Of a DNA stretch of 64,000 bases, positions 40,172 through 50,553 are shown in pieces. The number at the start of each line of letters is the position of its first letter. The first letter of the stretch is position 1. The translations under genes and the position numbers were made by a program. The stretch is from Providencia hangzhouensis. Its GTDB lineage: Bacteria > Pseudomonadota > Gammaproteobacteria > Enterobacterales > Enterobacteriaceae. The stretch lies in contig NZ_CP135052.1 of NCBI RefSeq assembly GCF_029193595.2, positions 3,038,001-3,102,000 of the forward strand, written 5' to 3'. Below the pieces are notes generated by a model, which was not told the DNA's origin, did not search any database, and was given only the letters and a program-made list of their open reading frames with translations.

Positions 40172-40450
40172 CTAATAGCGGACACTAAAGTCCGCTATTG
40201 GCTCGGTCTTCCAGTTTTCTGTGAAAAAATGGTCTACTTTTGCTCCCGGTGGTCCCCCAGCTTTTAGCCACTCATCAACAAATTCAATATCTTGCTCTGT
40301 TCCGTAAACGGCTAGCTTAACACTGCCATCATCTCGGTTACACACAAAACCTTTTATGCCGTTCTGATTAGCCCAATGATAGGTTTGGTAACGAAACCCA
40401 ACCCCTTGAACACGACCATAAATATAAAAATATCGACCTGATGCAGTCAT
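40172..40450 (-). CDS. acyP: Acylphosphatase
   Basis: 92 aa. Signature GRVQGVGFRYQTYHWANQNGIKGFVCNRDDGSVKLAVYGTE contains the catalytic Arg and Asn of acylphosphatases, which hydrolyse carboxyl-phosphate bonds. It converges with tusE, as in E. coli. rlmI, which follows in E. coli, is absent here. Confidence 0.95.
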   Translation of the reverse strand: MTASGRYFYIYGRVQGVGFRYQTYHWANQNGIKGFVCNRDDGSVKLAVYGTEQDIEFVDEWLKAGGPPGAKVDHFFTENWKTEPIADFSVRY

Positions 40451-40605
40451 GTGAGCCTCCGTTGTCAGAGCATAATGTATTGATACCTTCTTTTTAACAG
40501 TTGTTTTTTATTCATTGAACAGATAATCTGCTAAATGAGGCACTGCTTTTCATAGTTGCGTATAAAGACAGTGTATTGCGTTATTAATAATTGTCCATAT
40601 ATTAG

Positions 40606-40632
40606 CTTGAAAACGCGTAGCACTGCCCATAT
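40606..40632 (+). promoter_or_regulatory. Sigma-32 type heat-shock promoter of hspQ
   Basis: CTTGAAA (40606-40612), a 13-bp spacer and CCCATAT (40626-40632) match the sigma-32 consensus exactly in the key positions. It lies 39 bp before the hspQ start. Confidence 0.8.
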
Positions 40633-40670
40633 ATAGTTTGAAGTATAAGCAAGGCTTTTAGGAGGTCGCT

Positions 40671-40991
40671 ATGATGATCACCAGTAAATATGGAATCGGG
40701 CAACAAGTTAGGCACAAACTTCTCGGCTACTTAGGCGTCGTTGTAGATGTTGACGCTGAGTATTCGCTCGAACAACCACATGATGATGATATTGCCGCTA
40801 ACAGCACACTACGCGATCTACCTTGGTATCATGTTGTTATGGAAGATGACAATGGGGATGCAGTTCATACATATTTGGCTGAAGCTCAAATTACTTATGA
40901 AACCGTAGAAGACCATCCAGAACAACCATCAATGGATGAACTAGCGGAATCCATAAGGTCTCAGTTGCAAGCTCCTCGCCTTCGCAACTAA
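40671..40991 (+). CDS. hspQ: Heat shock protein HspQ
   Basis: 106 aa: [31 protein letters not shown]...[22 protein letters not shown], typical HspQ. It is a specificity-enhancing factor for Lon protease and affects DnaA degradation. AGGAGG 5 bp before the first ATG (a second ATG follows directly). Preceded by a sigma-32 promoter and followed by a strong terminator. Confidence 0.95.
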   Translation: MMITSKYGIGQQVRHKLLGYLGVVVDVDAEYSLEQPHDDDIAANSTLRDLPWYHVVMEDDNGDAVHTYLAEAQITYETVEDHPEQPSMDELAESIRSQLQAPRLRN

Positions 40992-41028
40992 CCTTCAAAT
41001 ATCTATATTGTTATTTATGAACGCAACC

Positions 41029-41059
41029 GTAAAGCAGCTCACTAGCTGCTTTACTTTTT
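41029..41059 (+). terminator. hspQ terminator
   Basis: Eleven-bp perfect stem GTAAAGCAGCT / AGCTGCTTTAC (41029-41039, 41044-41054), 4-nt loop, then TTTTT. Confidence 0.9.
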
Positions 41060-41074
41060 AACGCTAGAAATACT

Positions 41075-41488
41075 TTATTTTTCAAGACCTAAAGCGGGTA
41101 TTTCTTGTTTTGGGCATTTATCCATAACAAACTGTAAACCAGCCTGCAAAGCGATTTGCTGTGCTTCTTCGCTAATCACTCCTTTTTGTAACCACAAAAC
41201 TTTAGCTTTAATTTCCACGGCTTCTCTGGCCACTCCTACCGCAGCTTCTGCATTACGAAACACATCGACCATATCAATAGGCCCTGGTATATCACTAAGC
41301 TTTTCGTATACTAGCTGCCCTAACAAAGTTTGACCTGCCAATTTAGGGCTGACAGGAATAACGGTATAGCCTTGATGTAAAAGATATTCCATGACTTCAT
41401 AACTCGGCCTATTTGCCTTATCACTCGCTCCCACTAAAGCGATTGTCCGGACACGCTTTAAAATTTCAGCAATTTCTTGATCTCTCAT
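41075..41488 (-). CDS. yccU: CoA-binding protein YccU
   Basis: 137 aa from the ATG of MRDQEIAEIL (GGGAG 8 bp upstream; an in-frame TTG at 41503 is not needed). Rossmann-type CoA-binding domain: TIALVGASDKANRPSYEVMEYLLHQGY... VDVFRN...WLQKGV...CPKQEI. Exact function unknown. Converges with hspQ as in E. coli. Confidence 0.9.
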   Translation of the reverse strand: MRDQEIAEILKRVRTIALVGASDKANRPSYEVMEYLLHQGYTVIPVSPKLAGQTLLGQLVYEKLSDIPGPIDMVDVFRNAEAAVGVAREAVEIKAKVLWLQKGVISEEAQQIALQAGLQFVMDKCPKQEIPALGLEK

Positions 41489-41602
41489 CAAAATATCTCC
41501 CAAAACCTATAAACTATTCATTAGCATTATGATATATGTTGTATATCTTTGCTCATTCAATTTTTAAAGATGTCTATCTCGCATCTTATTTAAGGGAACA
41601 TC

Positions 41603-42061
41603 ATGGAATCAACTACCCGTAAAATTACAGCCTCAAAAAATATTGCTTTGGTTGCCCATGACCACTGTAAACCTTCATTATTATCTTGGACTAAGAAAAA
41701 TAATGAACGGCTTCAAGCTCACAATTTATACGCAACAGGAACTACAGGCAATTTAATCCACCAGCACACTGGGTTGCCTGTTACGAGTATGCTAAGTGGC
41801 CCAATGGGGGGAGACCAACAAATAGGCTCAATGATTGCGGAGCAAAAAATTGACCTATTAATTTTCTTCTGGGACCCTCTTAATGCTGTGCCTCATGACC
41901 CAGATGTTAAAGCACTACTACGTTTAGCCACCGTTTGGAATATTCCTGTCGCAACCAACTCTGCAACCGCAGATTTTTTAATCACCTCACCCTATTTTGA
42001 TAATACGATAGACGTCGTTATTCCTGATTACGAAAGCTATTTAACCAAACGAACTAACTAA
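41603..42061 (+). CDS. mgsA: Methylglyoxal synthase
   Basis: 152 aa. [49 protein letters not shown] and IFFWDPL are the family blocks, with the catalytic Asp residues in GGDQQ and FFWDPL. It converts dihydroxyacetone phosphate to methylglyoxal, a bypass of lower glycolysis. AGGGA ribosome site. yccT, upstream in E. coli, is missing. Confidence 0.95.
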   Translation: MESTTRKITASKNIALVAHDHCKPSLLSWTKKNNERLQAHNLYATGTTGNLIHQHTGLPVTSMLSGPMGGDQQIGSMIAEQKIDLLIFFWDPLNAVPHDPDVKALLRLATVWNIPVATNSATADFLITSPYFDNTIDVVIPDYESYLTKRTN

Positions 42062-42117
42062 TTCTATCTCTATTAAGCGCCAGAGTATTCTGGCACTTAA
42101 TAGATCATAATATAGCT

Positions 42118-44169
42118 TTAAGGTTTCTTTTGTTTTGGAACGCCCAATTGCTTGAGTTCATCGACAAATTCTGACGGTTTTTCTGGGTGATAAAGCAACC
42201 AAACTTGCTGCTTAGCCCGTGTTAATGCGACATATAGCAAACGCCTTTCTTCTGCATGGTCAAAATCTTCGGGCTTAGGCAATAATGCTTGCTCAATAAC
42301 TGATTCGCGCGCAGGCGCAGGGAAACCATCCTTTCCGCTATTCAGACCACAAATTATCACATGATCTGCTTGCTGCCCTTTTGATGCATGAATAGTCATA
42401 AACTGAATATTTAATTTTGGCCAACGAGTTTTGGCTTTATCTAAAATATTAGGTTTTAAATAATGGTAGCGGGCTAGTACTAATATCGTTTCATCATCAA
42501 GGACATAACCACTCATTTTATCCAATAAGCGTTCCAAGGCATCTTCATAAAGAAGAATAACAGATTTTTTATTCCCTTTAGTTAAACTATTCAATGGCTT
42601 ATCTAACTGCATAGGGTTTTGTAAAATAAACTGATTTGCAACCTCACCAATGCGTTGGTTAAAACGATAAGTCGTGTCTAAAGCGCAAAGTTCCCCAATA
42701 CCAAAGTTATGTTCAAACGATGTCGTTAAGTCTAATTCTGCACCACTAAACCGGTAAATGGCTTGCCAATCATCTCCAACCGCAAATAATGTGGTTTGCT
42801 TATTCTGCTGACGTAGTGCTTGCAGTAACTTCGCCCTGAGAGGTGAAATATCTTGAAACTCATCAACTAAAATATGTTTCCATGGGCTAATAAAACGTCC
42901 TTTTTCTAAAATATTAATGGCTTGATGAATTAATCCAGAAAAATCAATTGCACCTTCATCTTTCAAAGCGCTTTTCCATACTTTCAATAGCGGCGCCATT
43001 AAACGAATACGTTTTTGAAAAAGATCTCTTATTTCTTCCGACGTATTATCAATCATGTCCTTCTGGCTACCGCCATGCATACGCATTAAACTTAGCCAAC
43101 GGTCTAAACGGGCAGTGACTTTAGTGCTAATTTTTTCGTCTTTCCAGAATTCACCGTCTGGAATTTCCCATTGCAACTCTTCAGAAAGCCATTCTCGCCA
43201 TCCTTTTGCCTGCGCTTTCTTTGCTGAACATTGTTCTCGCCATTCGTTTAATAACAGTGTTTGTCGTTTTTGAGTGTCTGTTTCTAACTCGCTAATCACT
43301 GGCGATTTTTTGCTACCTTCACGAATGATATGTAGAGCAAGCGCATGGAAAGTTTTAGCTTCAATATCTTGTTGTAAACGTAAATGAATACGCTCATTCA
43401 TTTCATCTGCAGCTTTACGGCCAAAAGCCAACAAAAGAATTTGTTCTGGTTTTGCCAAACCTCGCAAGATTAGCCAACCCGCTCTTGCAACTAGGACTGA
43501 TGTTTTACCACTTCCAGCCCCCGCCAGTACTAATACATTATCCTCACCATTAATCACAGATAAGGACTGTGAATAATTGAGTGGTGATGTTTCTACTTGC
43601 TGGAAAAAATCGTGATAACGAACTAATACAGACTCACACCAGTGATCGTTAATTTGTTTTCGGCATTCTTGACCGCTATTCAGCCAATTCAGACATTCGT
43701 GATATTGTGCTGCACAATTTTCATATAATGAAATGCGCACCAAAGGCATAGGCAGAGACGAAAAGTTTTGTGATATTTTATCTTTTATTTCAGATAGATG
43801 ACGTAATGTTAGCCACCTGTCTTGTTGTGTCAATTGTTCAATCGAATTAACTAATTCAGTCAATACACTAGCACTGACTTGACTCATTTCAGTGCTCCAT
43901 TGTTGCCATTTTTCATTCAAATAATGGTAAAAGCGCTGAGTTTGCTTCCATTCAGTACCATGTAAACGAACAACTTGTTCATTCACAATTTCAAATTCTA
44001 ACTCCCCCCAAACAATCCCTCTCTTACAACGAAGATCGATAAGTTCATTAAATGGGATAAGATATTGGTGGTTTTCACCACTCACTTCAATACCTGCGTT
44101 GAGTAAGCGAACCCGATTGTAGGGATGCTGAGCCAGACGCTGTCCAATCTGTGTTGATTTCAGTTCCAT
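42118..44169 (-). CDS. helD: DNA helicase IV
   Basis: 683 aa from the ATG of MELKSTQIGQ (the E. coli start); an upstream frame to 44247 is not supported. UvrD-type SF1 helicase: Walker A LAGAGSGKTSVLVARAGW, DEFQDISP, GDDWQAIYRFSGA, and MTIHASKGQQADHVI near the C-terminus. It unwinds DNA 3' to 5' and acts with RecF-type repair. Diverges from yccS; yccF, which in E. coli lies between them, is absent. Confidence 0.95.
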   Translation of the reverse strand: MELKSTQIGQRLAQHPYNRVRLLNAGIEVSGENHQYLIPFNELIDLRCKRGIVWGELEFEIVNEQVVRLHGTEWKQTQRFYHYLNEKWQQWSTEMSQVSASVLTELVNSIEQLTQQDRWLTLRHLSEIKDKISQNFSSLPMPLVRISLYENCAAQYHECLNWLNSGQECRKQINDHWCESVLVRYHDFFQQVETSPLNYSQSLSVINGEDNVLVLAGAGSGKTSVLVARAGWLILRGLAKPEQILLLAFGRKAADEMNERIHLRLQQDIEAKTFHALALHIIREGSKKSPVISELETDTQKRQTLLLNEWREQCSAKKAQAKGWREWLSEELQWEIPDGEFWKDEKISTKVTARLDRWLSLMRMHGGSQKDMIDNTSEEIRDLFQKRIRLMAPLLKVWKSALKDEGAIDFSGLIHQAINILEKGRFISPWKHILVDEFQDISPLRAKLLQALRQQNKQTTLFAVGDDWQAIYRFSGAELDLTTSFEHNFGIGELCALDTTYRFNQRIGEVANQFILQNPMQLDKPLNSLTKGNKKSVILLYEDALERLLDKMSGYVLDDETILVLARYHYLKPNILDKAKTRWPKLNIQFMTIHASKGQQADHVIICGLNSGKDGFPAPARESVIEQALLPKPEDFDHAEERRLLYVALTRAKQQVWLLYHPEKPSEFVDELKQLGVPKQKKP

Positions 44170-44292
44170 ACGTCCTGCACCTGAGAAAATCAATGACAAA
44201 AATACGGTTGGCTTGATTCCAAACGGTTTTTTATTCCTTGCAAACAAGCTATCCTATATAGATTAGGGCTTGTCTTACCTTTGAGGTACTTT

Positions 44293-46443
44293 GTGTTAAC
44301 ACTGCTTACCAGTTATCGTCGTGTGCTATATAACAGCCATTTTTTATATTATATCCGAATATTTATAGCCCTGACAGGCGCAACCTTAGTGCCGTGGTTG
44401 TTAAACCAAGAGCCTAAAATCACCATCCCACTGACATTGGGTGTGGTTGCTGCAGCACTAACTGACTTAGATGATAGGCTAACTGGCAGAATAAAAAATT
44501 TAATTATTACACTTTTTTGTTTTTTTATTGCATCAGTTTCTATTGAACTACTTTTTCCCTATCCTTTATTTTTCTTTTTTGGCCTCGCATTTTCTACCTG
44601 TGGCTTTATTCTTCTTGGCGCTTTAGGGCAGCGATACGCAACCATCGCATTTGGTGCGCTGTTAATTGCCATTTATACCATGCTCGGCGTACCCATTTTT
44701 GATACTTGGTACCAACAACCCACATTATTACTCACAGGGGCAATTTGGTATAATATTTTAACCTTGATTGGGCATATCTTATTTCCTGTTAGGCCATTAC
44801 AAGATGCAATTACCCAATGCTATCAGCAACTTTCAGCTTATCTAGATGCAAAAGCCAACTTATTTGACCCTGACTTAGAAGATGACTACCAACGCTCAGT
44901 TTATGATTTAGCATTAGTAAACAGTCATTTGGTCAGTACCATGAACCAAGCAAAAATTGCATTACTGAGTCGGTTAAAAGGAGACCGGGGGCAAAAAGGT
45001 ACCCGAAATTCGCTACAATACTATTTTGTTGCCCAAGATATTCACGAACGAGCGAGTTCGTCTCATATTCAATATCAACAACTTAGCCGTACTTTACGTC
45101 ATTGTGATATTTTATTTCGTTTCCAACGCCTATTAACTATGCAAGCGAGAGCCTGCCAGCAAGTTGCTCAATCTGTTTTATGGCGTAAACAATACCAACA
45201 TAACCCTCGTTTTGAGCGTACTTTCACTTACATTGAAAAATCGCTACAGCTACTAAAACAGCAATCGCCTGAGCTTCATGAAATTAAGGCCCTATATAAC
45301 TTACTTAAAAACTTAAAAGGAATTGACGTCCAACTGAAAGGCCTAAGCCTTGAGCAGAGTTCATGGCAGCAAAATAATAAGCAAATAGAACAGTTATCTG
45401 ACGAATCGTTATCAGGTATTAGTGATATTATTTCGCGAGTTAAGCACCATTTAACACCAAAATCCTCTTTATTTCGCCATGCAGTAAGAATGTCAATTCT
45501 CCTTTGTACTGGCTATATCATCATACAACTATTTGATATGGAAAGAGGATATTGGATATTACTCACGAGTTTATTTGTATGCCAACCAAACTACAGTGCC
45601 ACTAAACGGCGCTTAGCCCTTCGCATAATAGGAACTATCGTTGGTATTCTTATTGGCTTACCTTTGCTGAATTTAATCCCTTCAATGGAAGGGCAACTTA
45701 CGCTAATCGTTATTTCTGGTTTACTGTTTTTTATGTTTCGCAGTAGTCAATATGCCCAAGCAACATTATTTATCACACTTCTCGTTTTGTTTTGTTTTAA
45801 CCTACTGGGCGAGGGGTTTGATGTTGCACTTCCACGGATCATTGACACATTAATTGGTTGTTTTATTGCATTACTTGCAGTGAGTTTTATTTGGCCAGAC
45901 TGGAAATTCCGCCAACTTCCCCAAGTCATTCAAAAAACTATGGACAGCAACTGTCGCTATTTAGATGCTATTTTACAACAATACTACCAAGGTAAAGACA
46001 ACCGCCTTGAGTACCGAATTGCACGTAGAGATGCACATAATAATGATGCAGAGTTCGCTTCTATTGTGTCCAATATGGCTTCTGACCCTAAGTCTTATCG
46101 AATTACCCAAGAACAGGCTTTTCGCCTACTCTGCTTAAACCATACCTTACTCAGTTATATTTCTGCATTAGGTGCACATCGTGAAAAAATGCAAAATGAA
46201 GGTAACCTTTCATTACTCAACGACGCAATTTGCTATGTTGAATCGTCGTTACAAATCACCACCATTGACCCACTAGTTATTGATAAAAAATCAGATGAGC
46301 TTCGCCATAGTTTATTAAACCGAATAGATAACATTTCAACTAGTGATGACGAAAAAACGTTACTTATCATGGAACAAACTAAGTTATTACTCGAATTAAT
46401 CCCTGAGATAAAACAGATAATTCGAACCATTAGTGCATCATAA
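44293..46443 (+). CDS. yccS: Inner-membrane FUSC-family protein YccS
   Basis: 716 aa from GTG 44293, chosen because GAGGT lies 5 bp upstream and the alignment with E. coli YccS begins there. Two groups of membrane helices (residues ~20-160 and ~400-530) each followed by a soluble domain, with FUSC motifs (PLTLGVVAAALTDLDDRL; RHAVRMSILLCTGY; GYWILLTSLFVCQPN). Possibly an efflux or aromatic acid exporter-like protein; substrate unknown. Confidence 0.93.
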   Translation: MLTLLTSYRRVLYNSHFLYYIRIFIALTGATLVPWLLNQEPKITIPLTLGVVAAALTDLDDRLTGRIKNLIITLFCFFIASVSIELLFPYPLFFFFGLAFSTCGFILLGALGQRYATIAFGALLIAIYTMLGVPIFDTWYQQPTLLLTGAIWYNILTLIGHILFPVRPLQDAITQCYQQLSAYLDAKANLFDPDLEDDYQRSVYDLALVNSHLVSTMNQAKIALLSRLKGDRGQKGTRNSLQYYFVAQDIHERASSSHIQYQQLSRTLRHCDILFRFQRLLTMQARACQQVAQSVLWRKQYQHNPRFERTFTYIEKSLQLLKQQSPELHEIKALYNLLKNLKGIDVQLKGLSLEQSSWQQNNKQIEQLSDESLSGISDIISRVKHHLTPKSSLFRHAVRMSILLCTGYIIIQLFDMERGYWILLTSLFVCQPNYSATKRRLALRIIGTIVGILIGLPLLNLIPSMEGQLTLIVISGLLFFMFRSSQYAQATLFITLLVLFCFNLLGEGFDVALPRIIDTLIGCFIALLAVSFIWPDWKFRQLPQVIQKTMDSNCRYLDAILQQYYQGKDNRLEYRIARRDAHNNDAEFASIVSNMASDPKSYRITQEQAFRLLCLNHTLLSYISALGAHREKMQNEGNLSLLNDAICYVESSLQITTIDPLVIDKKSDELRHSLLNRIDNISTSDDEKTLLIMEQTKLLLELIPEIKQIIRTISAS

Positions 46444-46541
46444 ATATACCGATGAGCGGGTATTAAAACTCTAAATACCCGCCCATTTCATATCGCGTAA
46501 TGTAATATTAATTCTAATAATAACAGTCGCTTTCCGCAGGT

Positions 46542-47156
46542 TTAGGCTGACGTCAACTCAAAACTATTATACCAAGCAATTAACTCTTGTTTGATATCCT
46601 TGGGTAAAACAGCACTATGACACCCTTCTATTGCAGCAGCTAAGCCAATGAGTAACTTAATACTTGGGTTATTCCTACCATGTTTTTTTAGCTTCATAAA
46701 ACAAGCCTTTGCCCCCATCATACGCAGCTCATCAACATGCGATACCCCGATTTTCCCTAGTGCGCGCTCAACCGACATATTCATATTAGGCAAATCTTTT
46801 ATACGCATAGTCATTGATTGCTTTTGTTTTAATTCCTCGATAGCTGAACGGTACGCCAACTCAATATATTGGAGAAACAAGGACTCGTCATGCCAAACTT
46901 GTTCCGAAAGTAGATAGTAGCGCATTTCTAATGGAATGCCTTTTTTACTATAAACTAACCGATTAAACCCTAACGCTTCAAAGTGACTTCTTGCCACTAA
47001 GCAGCCACGCAAATAAAAACAACCATCGAGTACCAACCCTACAATGGCATCATCGACTAATAGACAAAATCCACCAAAATGATTTTTACGTTTTAGCTCG
47101 CCAAACTGACTTAACAAACGAGATAAATAAAAAATTTTTTCTTCTTCTAACAACAT
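46542..47156 (-). CDS. tfoX: Competence regulator Sxy/TfoX
   Basis: 204 aa from the ATG of MLLEEEKIFY (AAGGAG 7 bp upstream). N-terminal TfoX domain (SQFGELKRKNHFGGFCLLVDDAIVGLVLDGCFYLRG) and C-terminal domain with KDLPNMNMSVERALGKIGVSHVDELRMMGAKACFMKLKK. It redirects CRP to competence (CRP-S) promoters. Diverges from sulA as in E. coli. Confidence 0.95.
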   Translation of the reverse strand: MLLEEEKIFYLSRLLSQFGELKRKNHFGGFCLLVDDAIVGLVLDGCFYLRGCLVARSHFEALGFNRLVYSKKGIPLEMRYYLLSEQVWHDESLFLQYIELAYRSAIEELKQKQSMTMRIKDLPNMNMSVERALGKIGVSHVDELRMMGAKACFMKLKKHGRNNPSIKLLIGLAAAIEGCHSAVLPKDIKQELIAWYNSFELTSA

Positions 47157-47352
47157 TACCAAACTCCTTTTTGGGTATGCTCAATTTTCATCCTTGAGAA
47201 AAATAATTTTATAACTTCTTTTTTTACAGATAATTACGCATAACTAATTTTGAGAGCTTCCATAAAAAATGCCAAGAAGAATGCAGAAAAAAACAACAAA
47301 GTTGCGAAGCGCTTTGAAAAAATAGTCTTGATATTGGATGGATATACAGTTA

Positions 47353-47368
47353 CTGTATGTTCATACAG
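47353..47368 (+). promoter_or_regulatory. LexA box (SOS operator)
   Basis: CTGTATGTTCATACAG, a perfect 16-bp palindrome matching CTG-N10-CAG, 19 bp before the sulA start. It shows SOS control of sulA. Confidence 0.93.
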
Positions 47369-47387
47369 CATTGTAACGAGGTAAATT

Positions 47388-47909
47388 ATGAGCATCTATT
47401 CTTGGAACAACTCAACAGAACATTCTCTTAATAATTACGCACAATCAATCCCTGCGACAGGGCTTACTAACAGCTCTATGCAACAAGGTATGGTGAGCGA
47501 GCTTGTTTACGATGAAAAACACCCTATTATGGATTACATTTTGTTGCCAATGCTTCGCCAGTTTGGGGTTCAATCACGCTGGTTGCTCTGGTTAAGCCCT
47601 AATAAGAAACTCAGTAAGCATTGGTTAGAACAATCAGGAATACCAACTCATAAAGTTATGCAATTAAACCATATGGAAGATATCACTACGATTGGCGCCA
47701 TGGAAAAAGCACTAAGAAGTGGTAATTACAGTGTGGTTTTAGGGTGGCTACCTGAAATAAGCGAGCAAGATTTTGTTCGCTTGCAATACGCAGCTCAAGA
47801 AGGCCGTTCTATCGGTTTAATTATGCGCCCACAGAAAACGTTTAATATGATTAATACACTAGCAGGACAGCCAAACCACTTAAAAATTCATTCAAATCAT
47901 TACCACTAG
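47388..47909 (+). CDS. sulA: SOS cell division inhibitor SulA
   Basis: 173 aa. The central block (PMLRQFGVQSRWLLWLSPNKKLSKHWLEQSGIPTHKVMQLN) and NYSVVLGWLPEISEQDFVRLQYAAQEGRSIGLIMRP are typical of SulA, which binds FtsZ and stops division after DNA damage. Normally degraded by Lon. GAGG ribosome site; LexA box immediately upstream. Confidence 0.95.
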   Translation: MSIYSWNNSTEHSLNNYAQSIPATGLTNSSMQQGMVSELVYDEKHPIMDYILLPMLRQFGVQSRWLLWLSPNKKLSKHWLEQSGIPTHKVMQLNHMEDITTIGAMEKALRSGNYSVVLGWLPEISEQDFVRLQYAAQEGRSIGLIMRPQKTFNMINTLAGQPNHLKIHSNHYH

Positions 47910-48264
47910 CCAAGATTAAGAATTTTCTTACTAAATTTAACCTTTAGAAATATTTTCCTCTAAAGTTAAATTAAATGTATTGTAGATCAATCAGATAGAT
48001 AAAAAATAATCATTACAGAAAATATACATATCTCTCTGATTTATACACTAAAAAAATACTTTTTTTAACGATTATTGCTCACTCTACTTGTATCTTTTTA
48101 AGTTCGTTGTAGACTTTAGCTTGTTCGGCTTATGGCATTATTTTTTTACTTTTATTATTTTTTTGTAGATAATGTCTGCGAAACCTAGCAAGTAAATTAA
48201 ACCAATGGCATATAATAAGGCTCAGCGAAGCCAAGCCAATATTGGATGATAACGAGGCGTAAAA
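47910..48264. other. Intergenic region sulA-ompA with ompA leader
   Basis: 355 bp, AT-rich, no ORF of note. It must hold the ompA promoter and the long 5' leader usual for ompA (stabilising stem and MicA target in E. coli). GAGG (48250) precedes the ompA ATG. I could not place the promoter with confidence. Confidence 0.5.
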
Positions 48265-49356
48265 ATGAAAAAAACAGCTATCGCAGTAGCAGTGGCAGTA
48301 GCAGCTTTTGCAACCGTTGCACAAGCAGCTCCAAAAGATAACACTTGGTATACCGGTGCTAAATTAGGTTGGTCTCACTATGAAGACACTAGCCTGAATC
48401 CAGCAAAAACTGGTACAGACTATGCAGGTTGGGGCACTGTTGGTAACAGCACTGACCGTGACACAATCGGTGCAGGTGCCTACGCTGGTTACCAATATAA
48501 CCAATACTTAGGCTTCGAGCTTGGCTATGATTGGTTCGGTAAAATGAAATACAAAGGCGCTGGTAACAGCGGTGACCTGAAATCTATGGGTGTTTCATTA
48601 ACTACCAAATTAAGCTATCCAATCATGGATGACTTAGATGTTTACACTCGTTTAGGTGGTATGGTTTACCGTACAGAAGCTAAAGCTCACCAAAATGGCC
48701 AACGTTTCAAAGAAACTGACACTGGCGTTGCACCTGTATACGCATTAGGTCTTGAGTATGCAATCACTCCAGAGTGGGCTACTCGTTTAGACTACCAATG
48801 GGTTAGCAACTTAGGTGATAAAGACAACATCGGTACTCGTCCAGACAACGGCATGCTGAGCGTTGGTGTTGCATACCGTTTCGGTCAAGCTGATGCTCCA
48901 GTTGTTGCTCCAGCTCCAGTTGTTGAGCCAGCAGCTCCAGTTGTTGAAAACAAACGTTTCACACTGCGTTCAGACGTTCTGTTTAACTTCAACAAAGCAT
49001 CTCTGAAACCAGAAGGTCAGCAAGCTCTGAATGAACTGTACAACGAACTGAGCAGCATCGACCCAACTCAAGGTCGCGTACTGGTAGTTGGTTTCACTGA
49101 CCGTATCGGTTCACAAAACTACAACCTGCCACTGTCACAGAAACGTGCTCAGTCAGTAGTTGACTACTTAGTATCTAAAGGCGTTCCAGCTAGCGCAATC
49201 GCTGCAGAAGGCCGTGGTAAAGAAGATCCAGTAACTGGTAACAAATGTGACAACGTTAAAGGCCGTGCAGCTCTGATCGAGTGTTTAGCGCCAGATCGTC
49301 GCGTTGAAATCGAAATCCAAGGTACAACTGAAGTTGTAACTCAGCCAGGTGCTTAA
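48265..49356 (+). CDS. ompA: Outer membrane protein A
   Basis: 363 aa. Signal peptide of 21 residues (cleavage after VAQA), eight-stranded barrel (to GVAYRF), a Pro/Ala/Val hinge ([15 protein letters not shown]), then a peptidoglycan-binding OmpA-like domain ([13 protein letters not shown]... [25 protein letters not shown]) with the conserved Cys pair (NKCDN...IECLA). Strongly biased codon use, as for a highly expressed gene. Confidence 0.97.
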   Translation: MKKTAIAVAVAVAAFATVAQAAPKDNTWYTGAKLGWSHYEDTSLNPAKTGTDYAGWGTVGNSTDRDTIGAGAYAGYQYNQYLGFELGYDWFGKMKYKGAGNSGDLKSMGVSLTTKLSYPIMDDLDVYTRLGGMVYRTEAKAHQNGQRFKETDTGVAPVYALGLEYAITPEWATRLDYQWVSNLGDKDNIGTRPDNGMLSVGVAYRFGQADAPVVAPAPVVEPAAPVVENKRFTLRSDVLFNFNKASLKPEGQQALNELYNELSSIDPTQGRVLVVGFTDRIGSQNYNLPLSQKRAQSVVDYLVSKGVPASAIAAEGRGKEDPVTGNKCDNVKGRAALIECLAPDRRVEIEIQGTTEVVTQPGA

Positions 49357-49392
49357 TTCTTAGCCCTAGTTTGAATTTCGAACTGAAATACA

Positions 49393-49420
49393 AAAACCCC
49401 AATTAATATTGGGGTTTTTT
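49393..49420 (+). terminator. ompA terminator
   Basis: Stem AAAACCCCAAT / ATTGGGGTTTT around 49393-49417, followed by a T-run. Confidence 0.85.
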
Positions 49421-49527
49421 ATTACTAAAAATAATAGACACGATACAAAAATTCATTTTTAAAATTAAACTTCCCGCAGTCATGTCATATAGCTTGAATT
49501 ACCAGCACGGATCCTCACAGATCTTCT

Positions 49528-49995
49528 TTAATTATCTTTTTCCTTTGGTGTTCCAAGGATCGCTTGCAAATCTTGTTTTAATGAGCTCATTTGGCTTTCA
49601 TATTTATCTTTGTGTTCCGCATCTTCAATCAACTGAATAATAGTTTCAGACAACGTTTTATTACGCTTCACAGCAAGATTAGACAAACGCTGCCATACTG
49701 AAAAATTTAAATCTATTGATTTCTTACGTGTATGTGGATGCTCGGCATTGAAATGACGCTTACGCCTCGCCCGAATACTCTGTTTCATTCGGTTATCAAG
49801 CTCTGGATTCATATGCTGAGTGATCCACTTTAGTACATCAACCGGTCTATTTTCCATTTTTAGCAGCAAGTCTATGGCTTCTTTTTCTGCGCTTCTTTCT
49901 ATATAGCGGGTAATTGCTTCGCCACCTCTTGCTTTATTGACGAGGTATTCCCATTTCCAGCCACATTCAAGATTTTCAAGCTGCTGATATTTCAT
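49528..49995 (-). CDS. matP: Macrodomain Ter protein MatP
   Basis: 155 aa: [21 protein letters not shown]...[15 protein letters not shown], then the ribbon-helix-helix region ([39 protein letters not shown]). It binds matS sites and organises the Ter macrodomain with ZapB. Converges with ompA as in E. coli. Confidence 0.95.
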   Translation of the reverse strand: MKYQQLENLECGWKWEYLVNKARGGEAITRYIERSAEKEAIDLLLKMENRPVDVLKWITQHMNPELDNRMKQSIRARRKRHFNAEHPHTRKKSIDLNFSVWQRLSNLAVKRNKTLSETIIQLIEDAEHKDKYESQMSSLKQDLQAILGTPKEKDN

Positions 49996-50168
49996 AATTT
50001 TTCCTGAAGAAAATTGAACCTATTTTTATATTAGCAAGATTATAAACAAAATACTCATGCAGATATTCGATTTAGTGGAATATTCACTTTTTCAATAAAG
50101 AAGGTAAGCCTACCTTGTAAAAATAGTGTACAATCCGCCCCTATCTGTTAACAAATTAATAAAACTGC

Positions 50169-50345
50169 ATGTCCACATTTGAATACATACTCGTCATCTA
50201 TGGGATTGGCGGTGTATGCGCAATGCTATTTACCCTACTCGTAACAAAAGATCCAAACTTTTTTATGCGCCTACTGAGCGCCATACTTATTGGCTTAACT
50301 TGGCCAATGACACTACCCATTGTATTTATGTTTTCGTTATTCTAG
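50169..50345 (+). CDS. GhoT/OrtT-family membrane toxin, orphan
   Basis: 58 aa. MSTFEYILVIYGIGGVCAML, then FTLLVTKDPNFFMRLLSAIL and IGLTWPMTLPIVFMFSLF. The C-terminal block RLLSAxLxGxTWPMxxPxxxxFSLF is diagnostic of GhoT and OrtT, small inner-membrane toxins that collapse membrane potential. Two hydrophobic segments. No GhoS-like antitoxin gene is next to it, so it is closer to the orphan OrtT. It lies between the divergent matP and lonH; E. coli has no such gene here. Confidence 0.8.
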   Translation: MSTFEYILVIYGIGGVCAMLFTLLVTKDPNFFMRLLSAILIGLTWPMTLPIVFMFSLF

Positions 50346-50553
50346 TCGATAATTCAACAATTATTGCTGCAAGATTGCCTATCAAAGGCTAATATAACAA
50401 GCTTGCCCATTGGGTAATGAATTAGCCTGAAATTTGTTTATAAAACAAACAATGCTATTTAGCAAATTTATTAAATAAACCTTTTTCAGGCATATACGCC
50501 CAGCTTACTGGCAGGCATTTTATTTATAACTCTATTAATAGCAGATAATTATA

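Noticed and set aside
41029..41059. Possible regulatory RNA between hspQ and yccU
   Set aside because: Simple strong stem with a T-run: ordinary terminator.
42118..44247. helD fragment or frameshift because of the longer upstream frame
   Set aside because: The E. coli-like start MELKSTQIGQRLAQHPYNR is present at 44169 and the protein is complete.
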